From contig JAZBQD010000014.1 in assembly GCA_036583965.1 (NCBI GenBank), positions 46,712,990 through 46,776,989 of the forward strand: DNA of 64,000 bases, in the 5' to 3' direction. How positions within the stretch are numbered: the first letter of the stretch is position 1; every line of letters begins with the position of its first letter. Shown one piece after another: positions 38,901 through 52,324 of this stretch. This DNA comes from Prunella strophiata. Lineage: Eukaryota; Chordata; Aves; Passeriformes; Prunellidae. Made by a program: the position numbers and the translations under genes. Under the pieces are notes generated by a model. The model saw only the letters and a list, made by a program, of their open reading frames with translations. It was not told the origin of the DNA and searched no databases.

Positions 38901-41900
38901 TTAGCATGCTGTATGGTGAATTTCCTTTCATCCTCAGTGAAGCCATTTAAGCTACAGAAGCAAATAAAACAGCAAACATTGTAGCAGACTTTTCTTTTTC
39001 AGAGAGGGGAATAGATTGAACAGTAAACATGCTTTGATTCAGTATTTCAAACTGACCAAAAAATTGTGAGTTATACAAATTCCTCAATGTAGGGTCTAAA
39101 AAGTGTTAATGAATAGGTGTGTATGTAGATATACTGGAAAATGTCTGGGTATTGGGTGATATTTGAGGGCATTAATTCATGCATCTTGCAGAAGGGATTT
39201 TGGTTGCATACTGATGTCTGAACAGTTATTTCTGTCCTGCTATGTGTTTTTTTTTTTTTTTTGTGCTAGTACAGCCTGCTTCTTCATATAATGTGTCAAT
39301 GCACAGCTCTACATATGGGGACACTTGGTTCACAGACACAAAGATCTGTATCTAGTAAGACAGCAGAAAGGACTGGTTATATTCCTTTGGTACACCTGGT
39401 AGGTAAGGATAGAATTAATTAACATAGTTTTTACTCAAAAAGTGTGACATGCCAGTCCATGACAGCAAAAAGTGTTTGTTCCTGATGACAGTCATTCACT
39501 TTCTGCTGGTTCAGAAGGCTTCCCTGAAGGAATTTTAATTGATCTGCACTTACCCAAAATAAATCAGAAACACTGCTGTATCCTAGAGATTAAAGCAAAA
39601 GAGAAGATATTGGAATACAGAGTATATGATTTTTAAGGTTTACTTTGAGATGAAACTTGGGAAATGGAGATGCTGACCTGCATTTATGTAAGTGTTGAAC
39701 TGAGTGGGAACATATGGATGAAGTTAGACTCAAACCCATGAGACCAGTGAACAACTTGAGAAGCAGAACCTTGCTTTGTAGCCCCCTGCCCTGGCTGCTT
39801 TGGGACTGTGGACTGGGGAGAGGAAGGCTGCTGCTGCTTTACAGTGAGACTTTGCTGCCTCATTTGATTTGATTTTTTTTCAGTGCTGATGGTGTTTTGG
39901 AAAAATCAATCAAATTTATTAAGAATATAGTAAAGTACAGAGAATCATGGGATTTCACTTTGGTGTTCAAAAGGATCTAGCCTTTACTTCAAATGCAACT
40001 AAGACTAGACTCCCTGTGTACCTAATGCAGTAATTCTCATTACTGTGAGTGGTAAATAGATAAAATGGATATAAAATTTGTTGAATTAGCACTAACATAG
40101 TGATATACAAGGAGATAGGACTGATCATCCAGTCCTGGTGGCTGGATGAACCACCAGAACCACTGGTGGTTCAGACCAATGGTTCTCTCAGGCTATCATC
40201 TATCTTCAGTGGTGTCTGTCTTCTGAGGATACCTCCACCTTCCTCTTGACTTATGAATCCTCCTTGCATAAACAGCATCCTTGGGAAGAAGTTCACAGTT
40301 CTGTCACACAGCTTGTGGAGAAGAAACTCCAATTTTTCTTCTGAACTTGGCTTTTATTAGGTAGTTTTTGCATTCAAAGGATAGGGAACGTACAATGTCT
40401 GTGCAGTCTTTCCATCTTCAGAGTTTTTTGTTGTTTTCTGTCATGCCCTTCCTTAAGTCAGCTTTTTTCCAGTCTGGATATTGGCATACTGAATTCTTCT
40501 TTATATTTGGAAACTGTTTTAAGCCTTTGACCTTGTATGTTTTCTTCTCTGCACCTTTGCTAATTAGTTCTGGTTTTTTGTGTTCTGTGCTGGACAAGAG
40601 AGTGGAGCATGCTTTTCAAGATAGGGGTTAATACAGTGGCAAATGACATGTTACACTTTGTCCTTTATTATTTTCTAAATAATTTTTAGCATTTAATTTA
40701 TAGATTTTACTCTGATGGAGTGGTGTGTTTTAAGTTTTCATGAAGAAATTTTAATGACACTTATCTATCATAAGCCCCAAGTCTTACTTTCTGAGCAGTA
40801 AACTGTAGTGTGATAGAGAGCTGTTTTATTTAACAGAAGATTCAGATTGGAATGTTTATCAATACTGGCTGGGCAGGATGGTTTACAGTAAACCTATGCT
40901 CAACAAGTTGAAATTTCCTGCTTGATCCCAGCCAAAAGTATTCACAGTGTCTTTGTGCTACAAAATAAATAATCAATAATGTGAAACCATCTTTTAACTT
41001 GTACACTTGCTTTTGCAAAGAAATAAAATCTTGTTATTACGAATCTCAGAAGGAAAGCAGGTGGCTGCTTTAGGAGTAGTGACTACTTCCCATGTCTCAT
41101 ACAAAGAAAGAGGGAGGTGAAATGTGTGGGATTTTTTCCTTAGGTGTGCAATACATGTGCGTAAGGATGACACTGAAGTGTGTTTTGAAGAGATGGTTGA
41201 AATACCTTGCAATAAAACACAATATGGATGCTTGCACTTACTGTGCTCCTTTCTCTTTTTACCCTTAGATAACTTCAAGTGAAAGTTAAGGACCTTTTGT
41301 CCTCATCTGCCACAGGTGTGACAGACACTTTTGGAAGTTGAGCAACAAGGAAAAGACCTTCCCACAGCCCAGCAAAGTGACACAGTGACTCTGAAGAAAT
41401 GTAAGTGATTTATAACTGAGCTGTGGCTGTGTTTCTCCTGTGGATTTATACGCCCTGTGGGAGGAATACAGTACCCCATCACTGAAACATATTGCTTATA
41501 GATGTAAAATATGGTTTAGGAAAAAATTGTGGACCGTGCAGAAAATACAAACCCTTTTGATATTAATGTGATGCTTAGCTATGCTACAATTTTTTTTTTC
41601 TAAATGGCAATTGTTAATGAGATTCAAGTGCTGTGAGAATCAAAAACCTGTTGTTCTACCATTTTCTACTCGTCTAGATATTGGTCAATTTAGATAAAAA
41701 GAAACTAAGTAGCTGTATCTCAGTCATTCTAGATCCTGCTTACCCTCAGGAGAGGGGCAGGCATCTCCAGAGGCCAGTCCATCTCATTCTGTAAGCAATG
41801 CTTATGTTCACTGCCTAGTTTTAGCCTAAATGTTCAATGAATACTTTAACCTGGCACGTCTGTGTAAGATGCAGTGCCAGCTTCTTTTCTCCTCCCCATA

Positions 41901-42719
41901 TTGTCATTCTCCCTCACTCAGCACGTGTAGCTGTTCGTAAATCTGGAGAATGGATCAGACTGAAAATAGCCAATTATTTGTTTGGTTTTGTTTTCAGTTG
42001 GGTTTATCCCAGCCTTCTCCCATATGGCTGTCCAAGGGCTGTCACTGGTACAAAGGGTGATGTGAGTGGGAATTAGCAGCCAAAAGTGTGCGGGAGCACA
42101 TGATAGCAGCTGTGCTAGTTTCTGCTGCTTAAATTCCTTAGTGAGCAATGGTTTCAGACCTTACAGATATTTTTAGTGCTTTGCCATTTATAAGAGTTAA
42201 AAAATATGTGAGGCACCCTTACTTACTATCTAATGGGGAACTACTGTTTTGTTGTGCATTCCATACTGAGATAGTGCCATCTTTTGTGTCCCTTGTAAAT
42301 TAAAATTCAGGTCTCCAAAACCAGTAAATGGTCATAAGTGGCTAGCAAGTAAGCAGGTGTCATGTCGTGATTTATAGTGCAGATATTATGCTGTATAATT
42401 CATACTTACATACATAATTTGTGAATTCTGAAGATGGCAGCCTGATTTGGTACAGCACCAAACATGACGTGTGGGTTGGGTGATATGGAATGGTTAGTGG
42501 TTGGACTAATTTAGGCTCAAGATCCTTGTCTCCTGAGCAGTGAAATGCTAAGTAACATTTCATTCTCACAGTAAATACCAGATGGGAGGGTGTAAAGAAG
42601 ACAGAGCTAGACTTCTCTCATTGACACCTGGTGACAGAATGACAGGCAGTGGGTACAAATTGCATACAGATTATTAAATTATGTTTCCATTGAAAAAATA
42701 GTGCAAAAAAAAAAAAAAA
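35976..42719. other. Long unannotated AT-rich stretch
   Basis: No gene or recognised transposon in almost 7 kb. It holds a 16-T run at 39247-39262, a perfect 11-bp-stem hairpin at 40147-40173, and a 15-A run at 42705-42719 directly before a CR1 tail. Frames such as 38236-38651 on the minus strand overlap in different phases and look random. Confidence 0.5.
40147..40173. repeat. Perfect inverted repeat, 11-bp stem
   Basis: Left arm TGAACCACCAG at 40147-40157 and right arm CTGGTGGTTCA at 40163-40173 are exact reverse complements around a 5-nt loop. No T run follows and there is no sign of a transcription unit, so its role is unknown. Confidence 0.9.
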
Positions 42720-42910
42720 CCTTACGTATCTTGAGGATGGTCAAACACTGGAGAGTCTTGCCCAAAGAGGTTGTAGAATCCCCATCCATGGAGATACTCA
42801 AAACCCAAACAGACGAGCAGCATGTTACATCTGACCCTACTTGATCAGGGTGTAGATTCAATAAGCTTCTGAGGTCCTTTCTAATCTCAGCTATTCCATG
42901 ATTTTGGGGA
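42720..42910 (+). mobile_element. CR1 3'-terminal fragment
   Basis: A 5'-truncated CR1 tail. Blocks in order: 'gaggatggtcaaacactgga', 'ttgcccaaagaggttgtagaatccccatccatggagatactcaaaac', 'gaccctacttgatcagggtg' and a terminal 'cttctgaggtcctttctaatctcagctattccatgatttt'. The terminal ATTCYATGATT-like octamers confirm the orientation. A 15-A run immediately upstream belongs to the flank or to the decayed body. Confidence 0.93.
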
Positions 42911-45900
42911 TATGTATAGGTAAGCAAAATCAGAAATATTCTGATATTTTATGTTATGACAATAATTTAAAAAAAAAAATAGTTCTATTTTGAAGTATTT
43001 AGTTATTCAGTTTAGTATTTTACTTAAGTTTTGGCAAAAATGGGACATGGCAAAATTTGCAAGCTTTCTAAAATGTGTTAAATTATATTTAAAGACTTGT
43101 GATTGTAACTATGAAAATCACATTGAAGCCTGTGAAATTATCTTTTAGCTTTGAATTAGCACCAGGTTTCACGTGAACAGTCACATGATGGGGATTTTAG
43201 ATGTTTAAGAATAGCATCTTTTTCACTTGATCCATGGCAAGAATAATACATTTTTAGTATCATTTTGTGCTTAAAAAAAAAAAAAAAAGACATAACTAGG
43301 AACAAGCCCTTGCAGGTGAGCTCCATTAATCCACAATAGAAATAGCTGTCTTCCTGAAGTATTTTTAGAGATCAATGAGACCCATAAAGTTACCTAAGAA
43401 TTTCATTATAAGCTCTGTTTTCAGTAACTTGCAAATGGCCATTCTGGGACATACTTAAAGAGGATGCCAATGTAAACATATAAAAACTGGGTAAATGTAC
43501 AGTGAGATTTTACAACATAGCCTCCTATCTTCTATGAATTTGTGATTGAGGGGCTTCCTTGTGTTTGAAATAGTCAGGGGCAAGGGACTCTCCTCTTCAA
43601 ATGTCAGCTTTCTTGAATTTTAATTTTGATTGATTTGGCAGACATGTTCTGCCCACAGTTTTGCTATAGCCTGAGCATCTTTGCAAAAGTTTCTGTGAGA
43701 TGGGTGTATCATTCCTGAAAAAAAAGGATCTAAAAAAAGGTCTGTGACCTCTTCTTTGCTTTTGAGCAAGGACTTGGAATTTGAAAAGGAAGCTTTAATG
43801 GGTTATAAGATGTGTCTTTTGCCATGCCTCTGAATGTCTGTCCTTATTGCACTGAATTATAAGCTTTTGAAAATTGCTGCTTACTCATACACAGAAGAGG
43901 CATATTACTTTGTCAGCATATTCTGAAAATAGTCCTTGTATATTCTTAATCTTCTAGAAGTGACTGAGTCTGTCCTGGCTTGGAGATCAAACGCTGTATG
44001 ACATTTCAAATTTACAGATCCCCTGCTATTTTCACAAAAGGGTCTTGTTTTTTTGATTTTTCTAGGACAGTGTATTTTGATTCTTATACTTGTTGGTAAT
44101 TCTGATTTTCTGTATTTTATGCTTACTTTTCCCAAATGCTATTTGAGAAGAGTGTCAAGAATGGGATTAATTTCCCATGATGTTAGCCATCCTAACCTAT
44201 AGGTGGTATAAATCTGAGCAGGTCACCATAGGCTTCTTTAGTCAGTGAAGAGAGATGGAGACTTCCAGGGGAGGATTCCCGTAGCCTCTTTCTATTTCTG
44301 TCTTTAGATAAGACAATTCCTTCTTTAGAGATGCCTGTTTCTTGTCACTTGCAATAAAAGCAACCTAAGGTGACTGGCACAAATTTAGACTTTTAACTTT
44401 TTTATTAAATATTAAGACAGATACATTCCTTCCCATGTGACATAATTTGAGACTCAAGAGACAGAAATGTTATCGCTGACATTCACAAAAAAACATCCTG
44501 CTTTCACACTAGTAAACAAAATTATTAAAAAAAATATTTCTTTATGGTTAAGATGATATGTACAAGCTTATTAAAAGGTCATTTTCTGTATCTCTTAGAT
44601 ATTGTATGTAGCCATTAAAATAATGAAATTCAAATGCCACTTAATATTAAACTATGAAGTATCAATAGATTTTGGGTGTTTTCTGATGATTGGGTTGTAG
44701 GTTAAGAAATGCAAATGTTTTAACTATGTCATTACTTAATTTCTAGTAAGGTAGTAAAAGAGATGTATTGTGAGATTTTGGCATTGCTGCCTTTTAGCTT
44801 GCAACAGAAGATTGAAAAAATCTGGTGCTAATATAACAGACAAAAATGTACTTTTAGTTAATTTAAGAGCAAGAATTTAGGTGGCTTTCCAATTTGAAAC
44901 AATTTGCTCTACTATCAACTAATTTTGATAATGTGTTCTATTAAATGAGACTGTGATGAAATGCTGTTTTCCATTTGTATAGAAATATTTTATATTTCCC
45001 TAGTAATTTAAACTGTTGTCTATACTTGATGGCAACTGCATTGGCTAGCCCAGGATAATAACATAGCACCTTCTTCAGTCCATTTTCATGGGTAAGGGCT
45101 GTATGTGGGGAGCACTTTCTTGCCATGGAACAGTTGAATATGTCTAAAAGGCATTAGAAGTAATGTATGCTGGCTCTATTTTCTTTTTAGCTAAAATGTG
45201 GGCATATAACATAGAAATTGTGGTGTAATTTATTATCAGATATCTTTTTATGTCTAATTGCCATGTATTTGAATTATTACCTGTGAGGGCTACACTTATC
45301 TAGACTTACTTCTTACATGTTTATAATATCACTGTGATGAGACTATGGGCAACAGTTGAATATACTTCAAAGATGGTCTCAGTTAACTTGTCCTGTTATT
45401 CAGAAATGCACAGGACTGCTCATGGTAACCACTGTTGCTGTACTTCCATTCATGGTTGACTGATTAACCCTTAGTGGGGTGTATAAAATTTTTCTCTCAT
45501 CTATAATTTTGCTTTGAATATTACATTTTGTATTAGAGGTGTATCTTTCATTTTGTTTCCATCCTTTCATTGTTATTTGACGTGGTACATTTAGTGCAGT
45601 ATTGCATAGTAGCAGCATGCAGTGTATTACTAGCTTAAAACTACAGCAAATACTGATTCCTGGAATCTGCATTTGGCTGAGGAAGCACTTTGGTTTTTTT
45701 TTTTTTTTTAATGAGTGTTGTGAATTGGCCAAAAGAAAGTGCTTAGAGAATGGAGACAACCTCATTTTAGTAATTTGTACTTACTTTCTCTTTCTCTGTC
45801 TGCTTCTTCTAATATTTGCACAAAATAGCATTCACCAATGTTTGTATCACAGTATCACTAGGTTATGTGTTCTAAACAAGAACAAAATATTTCCCTTAGA

Positions 45901-48900
45901 AACACTGTTAGATCAGCACTTGCTGGCCAAGATTCTCACTGGTAAATACACAAAGCTTCACCAAAGCTGGCAAGCTGTCTCTTTGTAGTTGAAACAAGTT
46001 TTATAGGCTTTATTTTTTCCAAGCCTGTAAGATTGTCTGATTTTATTTGGATTGTGTTTGTATTATTCCCATCCTTCTGCAACTTTAAGAATGTTTAGTT
46101 TTGAATAGAATTCTATGCTTTATCACAAAAAACCTAAAAGACCCTAGTTCTGGGAAATGAAAAGAACAGCTCAGCCAAGGTGCCACTAAACAGCGGATGT
46201 TTGAGTACTGAAGAACTGTGCCTATTTTTATTGAACTGTGAATTTTATGACACTTTGTCCTGACCCTGTTCGAGGGTTAAACTGAGGAGATCCAACAGTC
46301 TGAGAATATCTAGGTTCAGTGAATGAATCTGAGCATAGAAACCTGAGGAGTATCTGTTCAAGAAACACATTAATGACTGCATCAAAGTTAACAGAACAAG
46401 TATTTTCCACAGCATAGGCATCTAAGTCAGCAGGGGCTTTTTAATAATAGAAAATTTCACATGGGCTCAATCCCATTCCATGTAGAAAGTGAATCAAGTT
46501 CCTTTCACACTGTTTTTTTGACTCAAAATTTAAAAGCAACCTGAAGTTTCAAATAGGGAAAAGGGAAAGATGTTTTGACTGTTGCAGACAGTTTTAGAAA
46601 GTATAAATATATGTTGGTAGTTTTTCTAAAACTACCTATGTGCTATGCATCTTGTCTCAAGTTGGAGACAAGGGAGAAAAGGAAAGTTTTTTGCCAGAAT
46701 ATCTTCATTTCTTCAGCCTATATAAAGTCTCTTTTCTCTAGAGGATTTTGGATTAGATTCCAAATTGGAATCTAATTTGAATTGGTTGAGGGCATCAATT
46801 GATTTGACCTTATGGCATTCTGACTGTCAATTTCATTTATTTTCTACTTTGTGAGAGGTAGAGTCATATTACTTTGATTTGAGAGATGTTTCCTGTGGTA
46901 TAAGTGAGTGAAAGCTGGATGATAGGCTAAATAAGGATGCCAGCTAAGCAGATGCCTTTTGCTAAAATGATGTTTTTATGGAGTCTGGTGTCCTGCATGT
47001 AGTTACAGTTCTCTGGCACTGAGCTGTTCAGGAACTGGAAATGGTGTGAAATGTACATTTTTAATGGAAGAGAATATTCTTCATAGAAGATCAGTAAATG
47101 TTTATAAAGAATTACTGTCTATTGGCAAAGAGCTGCATTGTTGTGCCTCAGAGGCTGAGGCATTTGAATGGCAATTAAGGGATCCTTGTATACAGCTAAC
47201 AAAGCTTGGTGAGATACTTTGGGGCATAAGCCATAACATGTAATAATATTAATAATACACTTCATCTGAGGATTTCAAGGAACTTTATAGAAGACATCAA
47301 TGAATTAAGTATCACCCTGACCCCCTGTGGAGCACTGTTAAGACTTGGGTGGGTTGAATGCAGAAATACCATCTCATTTTTATGGTGAGTTGGTTACTGT
47401 ACCTTTGCTGCACACAGGTAATTCAGGAAGTATCAGTATTTTCCATATGGAGCTCATAAGGCATAGAGAAACAGATTGACTTGGTCTGGGCAAACAGTAA
47501 CTCCAACATAAGCATTCCAACACCAAAATCATCCCAAACAGCCTGGCTGTTTGCAGTGATAGTTGGCTCAGGCTGCTGGGTCTCTGCTGTTGTACAGCTT
47601 GAAGCACTGTGTAATATTACAGAAGATAACACTGTGCAAACAGTGCAGTTGGAACATGGCCATTTAGTGTAACAGTTTCATCAGTTCTGATATGCTGATG
47701 CATGTATATGTCAGAAAATCAGCATATTTTTATGTGTTAAAACCATTGGTAGAAGATACATTAGGACAAAAAACAACTTTTCAAGGGCAAGACACAAACA
47801 CTATAGTTGAAAAGTGTAAGAGCAGAAACCATCTGCTGTGTGGAATGTTTTGATGAAAACACACATGATGGAAACAAAAGCTAATTAAACAGTTATTCCA
47901 CAATGCAATTTAGGGTTTTTAGAATAATCATATTTAAAAAATTGTTTTGGAGAGACAATTATAAAAGACACTTTTGCCCCTTCAGCACTGCTGCCTGTTT
48001 ATGGCTGCCTTTGGTACATCATTCCTAAGGACCATTCATTCACCTCTTTTCCCTCCTGTTGAAGGAGATACCAGTAGTGTCTTAAAGATGTTCTTTAATA
48101 TTTTTCCACTCCAAACCTCGTATTTTGAGTTAGTGAAATATAAAATTGCTTCTCTCCTTTATCTGTAGCCACAAATGAAAACATGTAGGTTCTCAACTGA
48201 CACAATTTTGGCGAAAATCATACTTTTTAAATAGAAACCAAGTAAGGGTTATGCTAATAGAACCTCATTTGTAATTTAAACCCAAGCTGCTAACATTCAA
48301 TAATGAAGCCATACATCAAGGAGTTTTTTGCAAAAACAGAAAAATACTAATTCTTCATCCTCAGATCTGCAAATCCAGACTGATGGGATTTCAGCCCTTC
48401 ATCTTTTACTGACAGGCGGCAGCATCAGTGGAATAAAACTAAAATTTGATCCCCTTTCTCTCCACCTCCTTCCCCTAATTTTACTCTGACAGAAAGAATC
48501 ACAGTTTTAGCTGGTATCTTTGCCCAGGGGAAAAAATGGTCTGTCATCAGGTCTTTTAGGAGAAAGAGCTCTTCAGTGGACCAGTTAAATGGTATTTTGA
48601 GTCTCAGGGTGCATCTTATACCTGTATTTTTGCAAGATATGATAAATGGTGTCTGAGACATTATTGGGAGCAGAATCAAGGTCATCAGCCTTCCTCCAAG
48701 AGGTCAATATCTCTCAGTTCTTGTTTCTGGTGAAAATGTTAAACATGGAGGGAGATGGGCTCCAGATGAACCATCTGAAGCTATGCACTCAGATGAGCAA
48801 TCCCCAGCCATATGTTAGTACAGGATGTACTTCTAATTTTTCACCTGCAAAAATCAGTGACTGATCAAATTTTTCTAGATAAATTTTAATTGATTTTGCA

Positions 48901-49789
48901 ATAATTTGATGCATGCATGTTGAAGATTATCATTCTAAATCCCCTAACATGCATACATTACTCTAAAGTCCTCTACAATTCATGATGAAATAGAAGCCTT
49001 TGGGTATTTTGAAGTTAAGACCTCCTGTGTCTTTGGAGAAATTCATTTTGAAGCCCTACAGCTAAATTACAAAGCTCTTCAGTGTCTGCAAATGAGTTGC
49101 TCCTGCTCTTGAGTTGACTTGTGAAGCTGAGTTCCTGCATATGGTTGAAAAATGCTTGTCTAAAGAGACAAAAGCTATAAGTCTGCCACAGCAAAAGAAA
49201 TTAGCCATGGAAAACAAAAAATAATGTGGTTTTATACCTAGAACAAGAATGATTGCCATCTTAGTATTAACTGGCTTCTGCAGCATCTCTTAGTATTTTA
49301 GTTCAAATCAGGACTGCACTTGAAAAGTGTCAGGACAGACTGGCCTCCCATTGAATCTTGCTGCTGGTGAAGCCAAACAAGGGCCAGTGTTTGAAGAATG
49401 GACCAAACCTATGCAGCAGTACAAAGTAAAGTGTCTTGAAGCACATGCCACATGTGTGAAATGTGTTCAGCTCCAGCTGTTCTATTGTGCAAGGCCATTT
49501 TTGTTGGGCTCTACTATTTCTTAATGCTGATGTTTTCTTAGTTATAAAAGACCATGGAGATCCTTGTCATAAATAAGTCTGTAAAAAAAAACCACCCTTT
49601 CATGTCTCTGAGTAGTGTAATATTTCCAGTTTTGCTCAGATAGATTAGAGTCTGTAATTGTAGGGGTCTCTTCTGTAATTAAAATGTTTTCTCGTAATGA
49701 CATAGTACTTCTATGACCAGTGGGATATTTTAATTTTGTGTGTTTAAAACTATGCTGAAGGAAAAACTGTTTTCATTTAGTCTCTTTCC
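42911..49789. other. Long unannotated AT-rich stretch
   Basis: No gene or recognised interspersed repeat. It holds a 16-A run at 43273-43288, a 16-T run at 45694-45709 and a 25-nt palindrome at 46752-46776. The opposed frames around 45400-45988 (121 and 128 residues) overlap each other and cross a homopolymer, which argues against coding. Confidence 0.5.
46752..46776. repeat. Near-perfect palindrome, 25 nt
   Basis: The arm ATTAGATTCCAA at 46752-46763 is the exact reverse complement of TTGGAATCTAAT at 46765-46776 around a single central base at 46764. It could extrude as a cruciform or be a dimeric protein-binding site. Nothing nearby indicates which. Confidence 0.92.
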
Positions 49790-49835
49790 ATTGAAACTAT
49801 CATTTAAAGGATGTGATTGAAACTATCATTTAAAG
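49790..49835. repeat. 26-bp tandem duplication
   Basis: The 20-bp sequence ATTGAAACTATCATTTAAAG occurs at 49790-49809 and again, identical, at 49816-49835, giving a 26-bp period. Exact identity suggests a recent local duplication. Confidence 0.95.
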
Positions 49836-52324
49836 AAGATGATCTCACCTTCTTTATTCAAATTTCTAAGGGAGGCTTTGAACAGGTATCTTAAAGAGGA
49901 GAACTAGATGACCAGTGGAGAGCTGTTTCTATGGTTATATGATAAAAAATCAATGATGAAGTTATACCTTGTTTATCAATAGTTAGGAGAAAAAATGGAA
50001 GTTAATACTGAAAGCCAAACTTGATAACCTTTTCATTGTAATCTTCTATAGTTTTTTGTATTGTAATAAGTTTTGTGTGAGTGTTTATATATATAAATAC
50101 ACACACACATATGTGTGTGCACACACAAAAGTGTAAGTACATTGTGCTGTATTTGGGATAGCACATAGTGAATTGATATTGCTGATAGCAGAATTTGGTG
50201 AAGTAGCTCATTGGACAAGGCATCAGTTGTAGTACATTCTACTCTCCTTGCTGCCTGAAAGATGATGCATTTAGTCTCACTGCTTTGTGCCCTTTGTATT
50301 TCTGATTTTGTGTACATTTCTAGTGTTTTTCTATCCTAGTCAGTCTTTATCAGGGAGATTGCTACATGCTGGTGTCTGTAGGTCTTCATTGGACATTTAA
50401 ACATGATGTATGAGCTCTTGGCTACCAAAGTCTTTGCTTTTGGCCCATCAGCAAATATCCTGTTCCCATGGCACTACGTGCTGAAAGAAGGACTTACCCA
50501 TTCCTGTGCTTTTCAAACTCAGCCAGTAGTTACTTTGATAGCATGCTGTGAATTACTGAGATGATGCTTCTGAAGTGCCACAGGTGCCAAAGCTAAAAAT
50601 CCAAATACTATGTTACTATGTTTATCGAAAGCCAGCATACGTTTTGATTGTAGCCTGCTGTTTAACAATTTAAACTTCCACTCATTTTAGCATTATTTTT
50701 AAAGTGTTTGTACTTATGTAAATAGCTGAGAATTTTTTTCATTTTTCCTGCTCATGCATGGAATGAGGTAACATGAGATGTAAGGAAATAGGCCATTTGT
50801 AAATACATGTAAAAAGATACCAAGGAAAAGGAGAAAAAGAAGAATTGGTAACAATATAGGGAAGCCAGTTTGAAATTAACTGGATGACAGGAAGGCATTA
50901 GTTATGAAATACCCATTAAATCTCAGCAATGTTAGACCAACCACTATAGGATGAGGCAATCAGCATTTAACACCAACTGATTTCATTGATAAGATTATCA
51001 AGGTAAAAATTAAATTTAAAAAAATAATAAAGTGGCCTTTATAGTGTGTTGCCCAATGTTGTAGTTGCTCACCAGGCTCAGCATAAACATGAACTCTTCA
51101 AAATTCATAAGCCATTGCCTTATAGAGCTGTAGGGCCAGTCCCAAACATTTTCAAGATGTTGAAACATCAGCATAACAGTAATATTTTAATGTTGAGCTG
51201 CATATTTCAGATATTTTACTCATTGATGGATACAGCACTTTTATTGACACAGCTTATGATTAGTGTAAAAATAATTTAAAAATAATTGCAGATTCAGTAA
51301 CCTTGCTTGACATGCAGCAGTCTGGCAAATGTGTTTTCAAGTGTGGTCTGAAGATGGATATCTTTATTTGCCTCCCATGGACAAACAACCTGACTGACCT
51401 CCTATTTACTGCTTGTAATGTGAAATTAAAAATTTAAAGAATCGAGTATTTTTAATTTTTCTCAATTAATTTAGAGCAATTGTGGCCCTAAGTTTCACTT
51501 AATTCTCTGCTCATGTAATCAAAAGTAAAATCCTTAAAGTGGAACACAGATGATTCCTTTCCTAGGCTATAGGAAACACTGACAGCCTGAACTGGGAAAT
51601 TTTGGACAGAAAAGGATTTTTGCCTCTCATGCTTCTGTTTGTGAGGTCGCTTTACCCTGAAATGTTTTTCCACTCACTCCAGACCTATCTGAAAGGGCTT
51701 ATGGAGGTAAGAAACAGAGTGGCTCAAGTTCACTGAACAGTTGTTAAAAAGATAAATCAGGTTAGAAAATGAATAGGGACGTGACACAATCCTGAAGAAT
51801 TAAAGTCCTGAAGCAGTGTGTGGTTGTAACAGGTTACCTGAGTACTTCTTAAATGTGGCTTGCATTCTGGCTCTGTTCTTAGGACCTTCTGCTGGGTTCC
51901 CACACAGAGATCACATTTGTTGCTGTTGTTGAAGATGTCAGTTTTGCAATTTCTTGCTTGCTATCATAAGTTAATGGGGAAATATTATGAACCTAGTTTG
52001 AGTCACTGACAGGCATCGTGTAAAGATATGAACAAGAAACTGCAAAGGCTTTGGTGATGTCTTGTGTTTCTATTACTTCTCTTTCTGTGAAGTTGAAGCT
52101 GGCCAGGTGTAGAACCAAGGGAGTCTTTTCCATTACTTGCATTGACTTTCCCAGTGTTGGCAGGGTGCTTTATATCTTCCATGCACAGGCCTTCCATCTG
52201 ATGGAAGCATTGTGTCAATGGAAGCATGTGAATAGTACTTGAATAGTTACATGATTTGTGGACAAAGCCAGGCAGAATTGTGCCTGAAGAAACAAAAATA
52301 TTTCTAAAAATTAGACACAACGTT
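49836..52324. other. Unannotated AT-rich stretch
   Basis: It contains a small CA/TG microsatellite at 50097-50127 and otherwise unique sequence. A short segment at 49870-49925 vaguely resembles a CR1 tail but is too short to call. Confidence 0.5.
50097..50127. repeat. CA/TG microsatellite with palindromic centre
   Basis: A short alternating run whose middle, CACACACATATGTGTGTG at 50102-50119, is a perfect 18-bp palindrome, followed by another CACACACA stretch. It lies next to a (TA) run at 50085-50094. Alternating purine-pyrimidine sequence of this kind can adopt Z-DNA or cruciform forms. Confidence 0.9.

Noticed and set aside
41318..41399. Exon-like segment between an acceptor (ccacag) and GTAAGT near 41400
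   Set aside because: All three frames contain a stop inside the segment, so it is not coding. A non-coding RNA exon remains possible but unsupported.
45400..45988. Opposed frames of 121 and 128 codons
   Set aside because: They overlap each other on opposite strands, cross a T16 homopolymer and show no domain.
49870..49925. Possible CR1 tail ('gaactagatgaccagtgg')
   Set aside because: Only a few words match and there is no terminal octamer. Chance is at least as likely.
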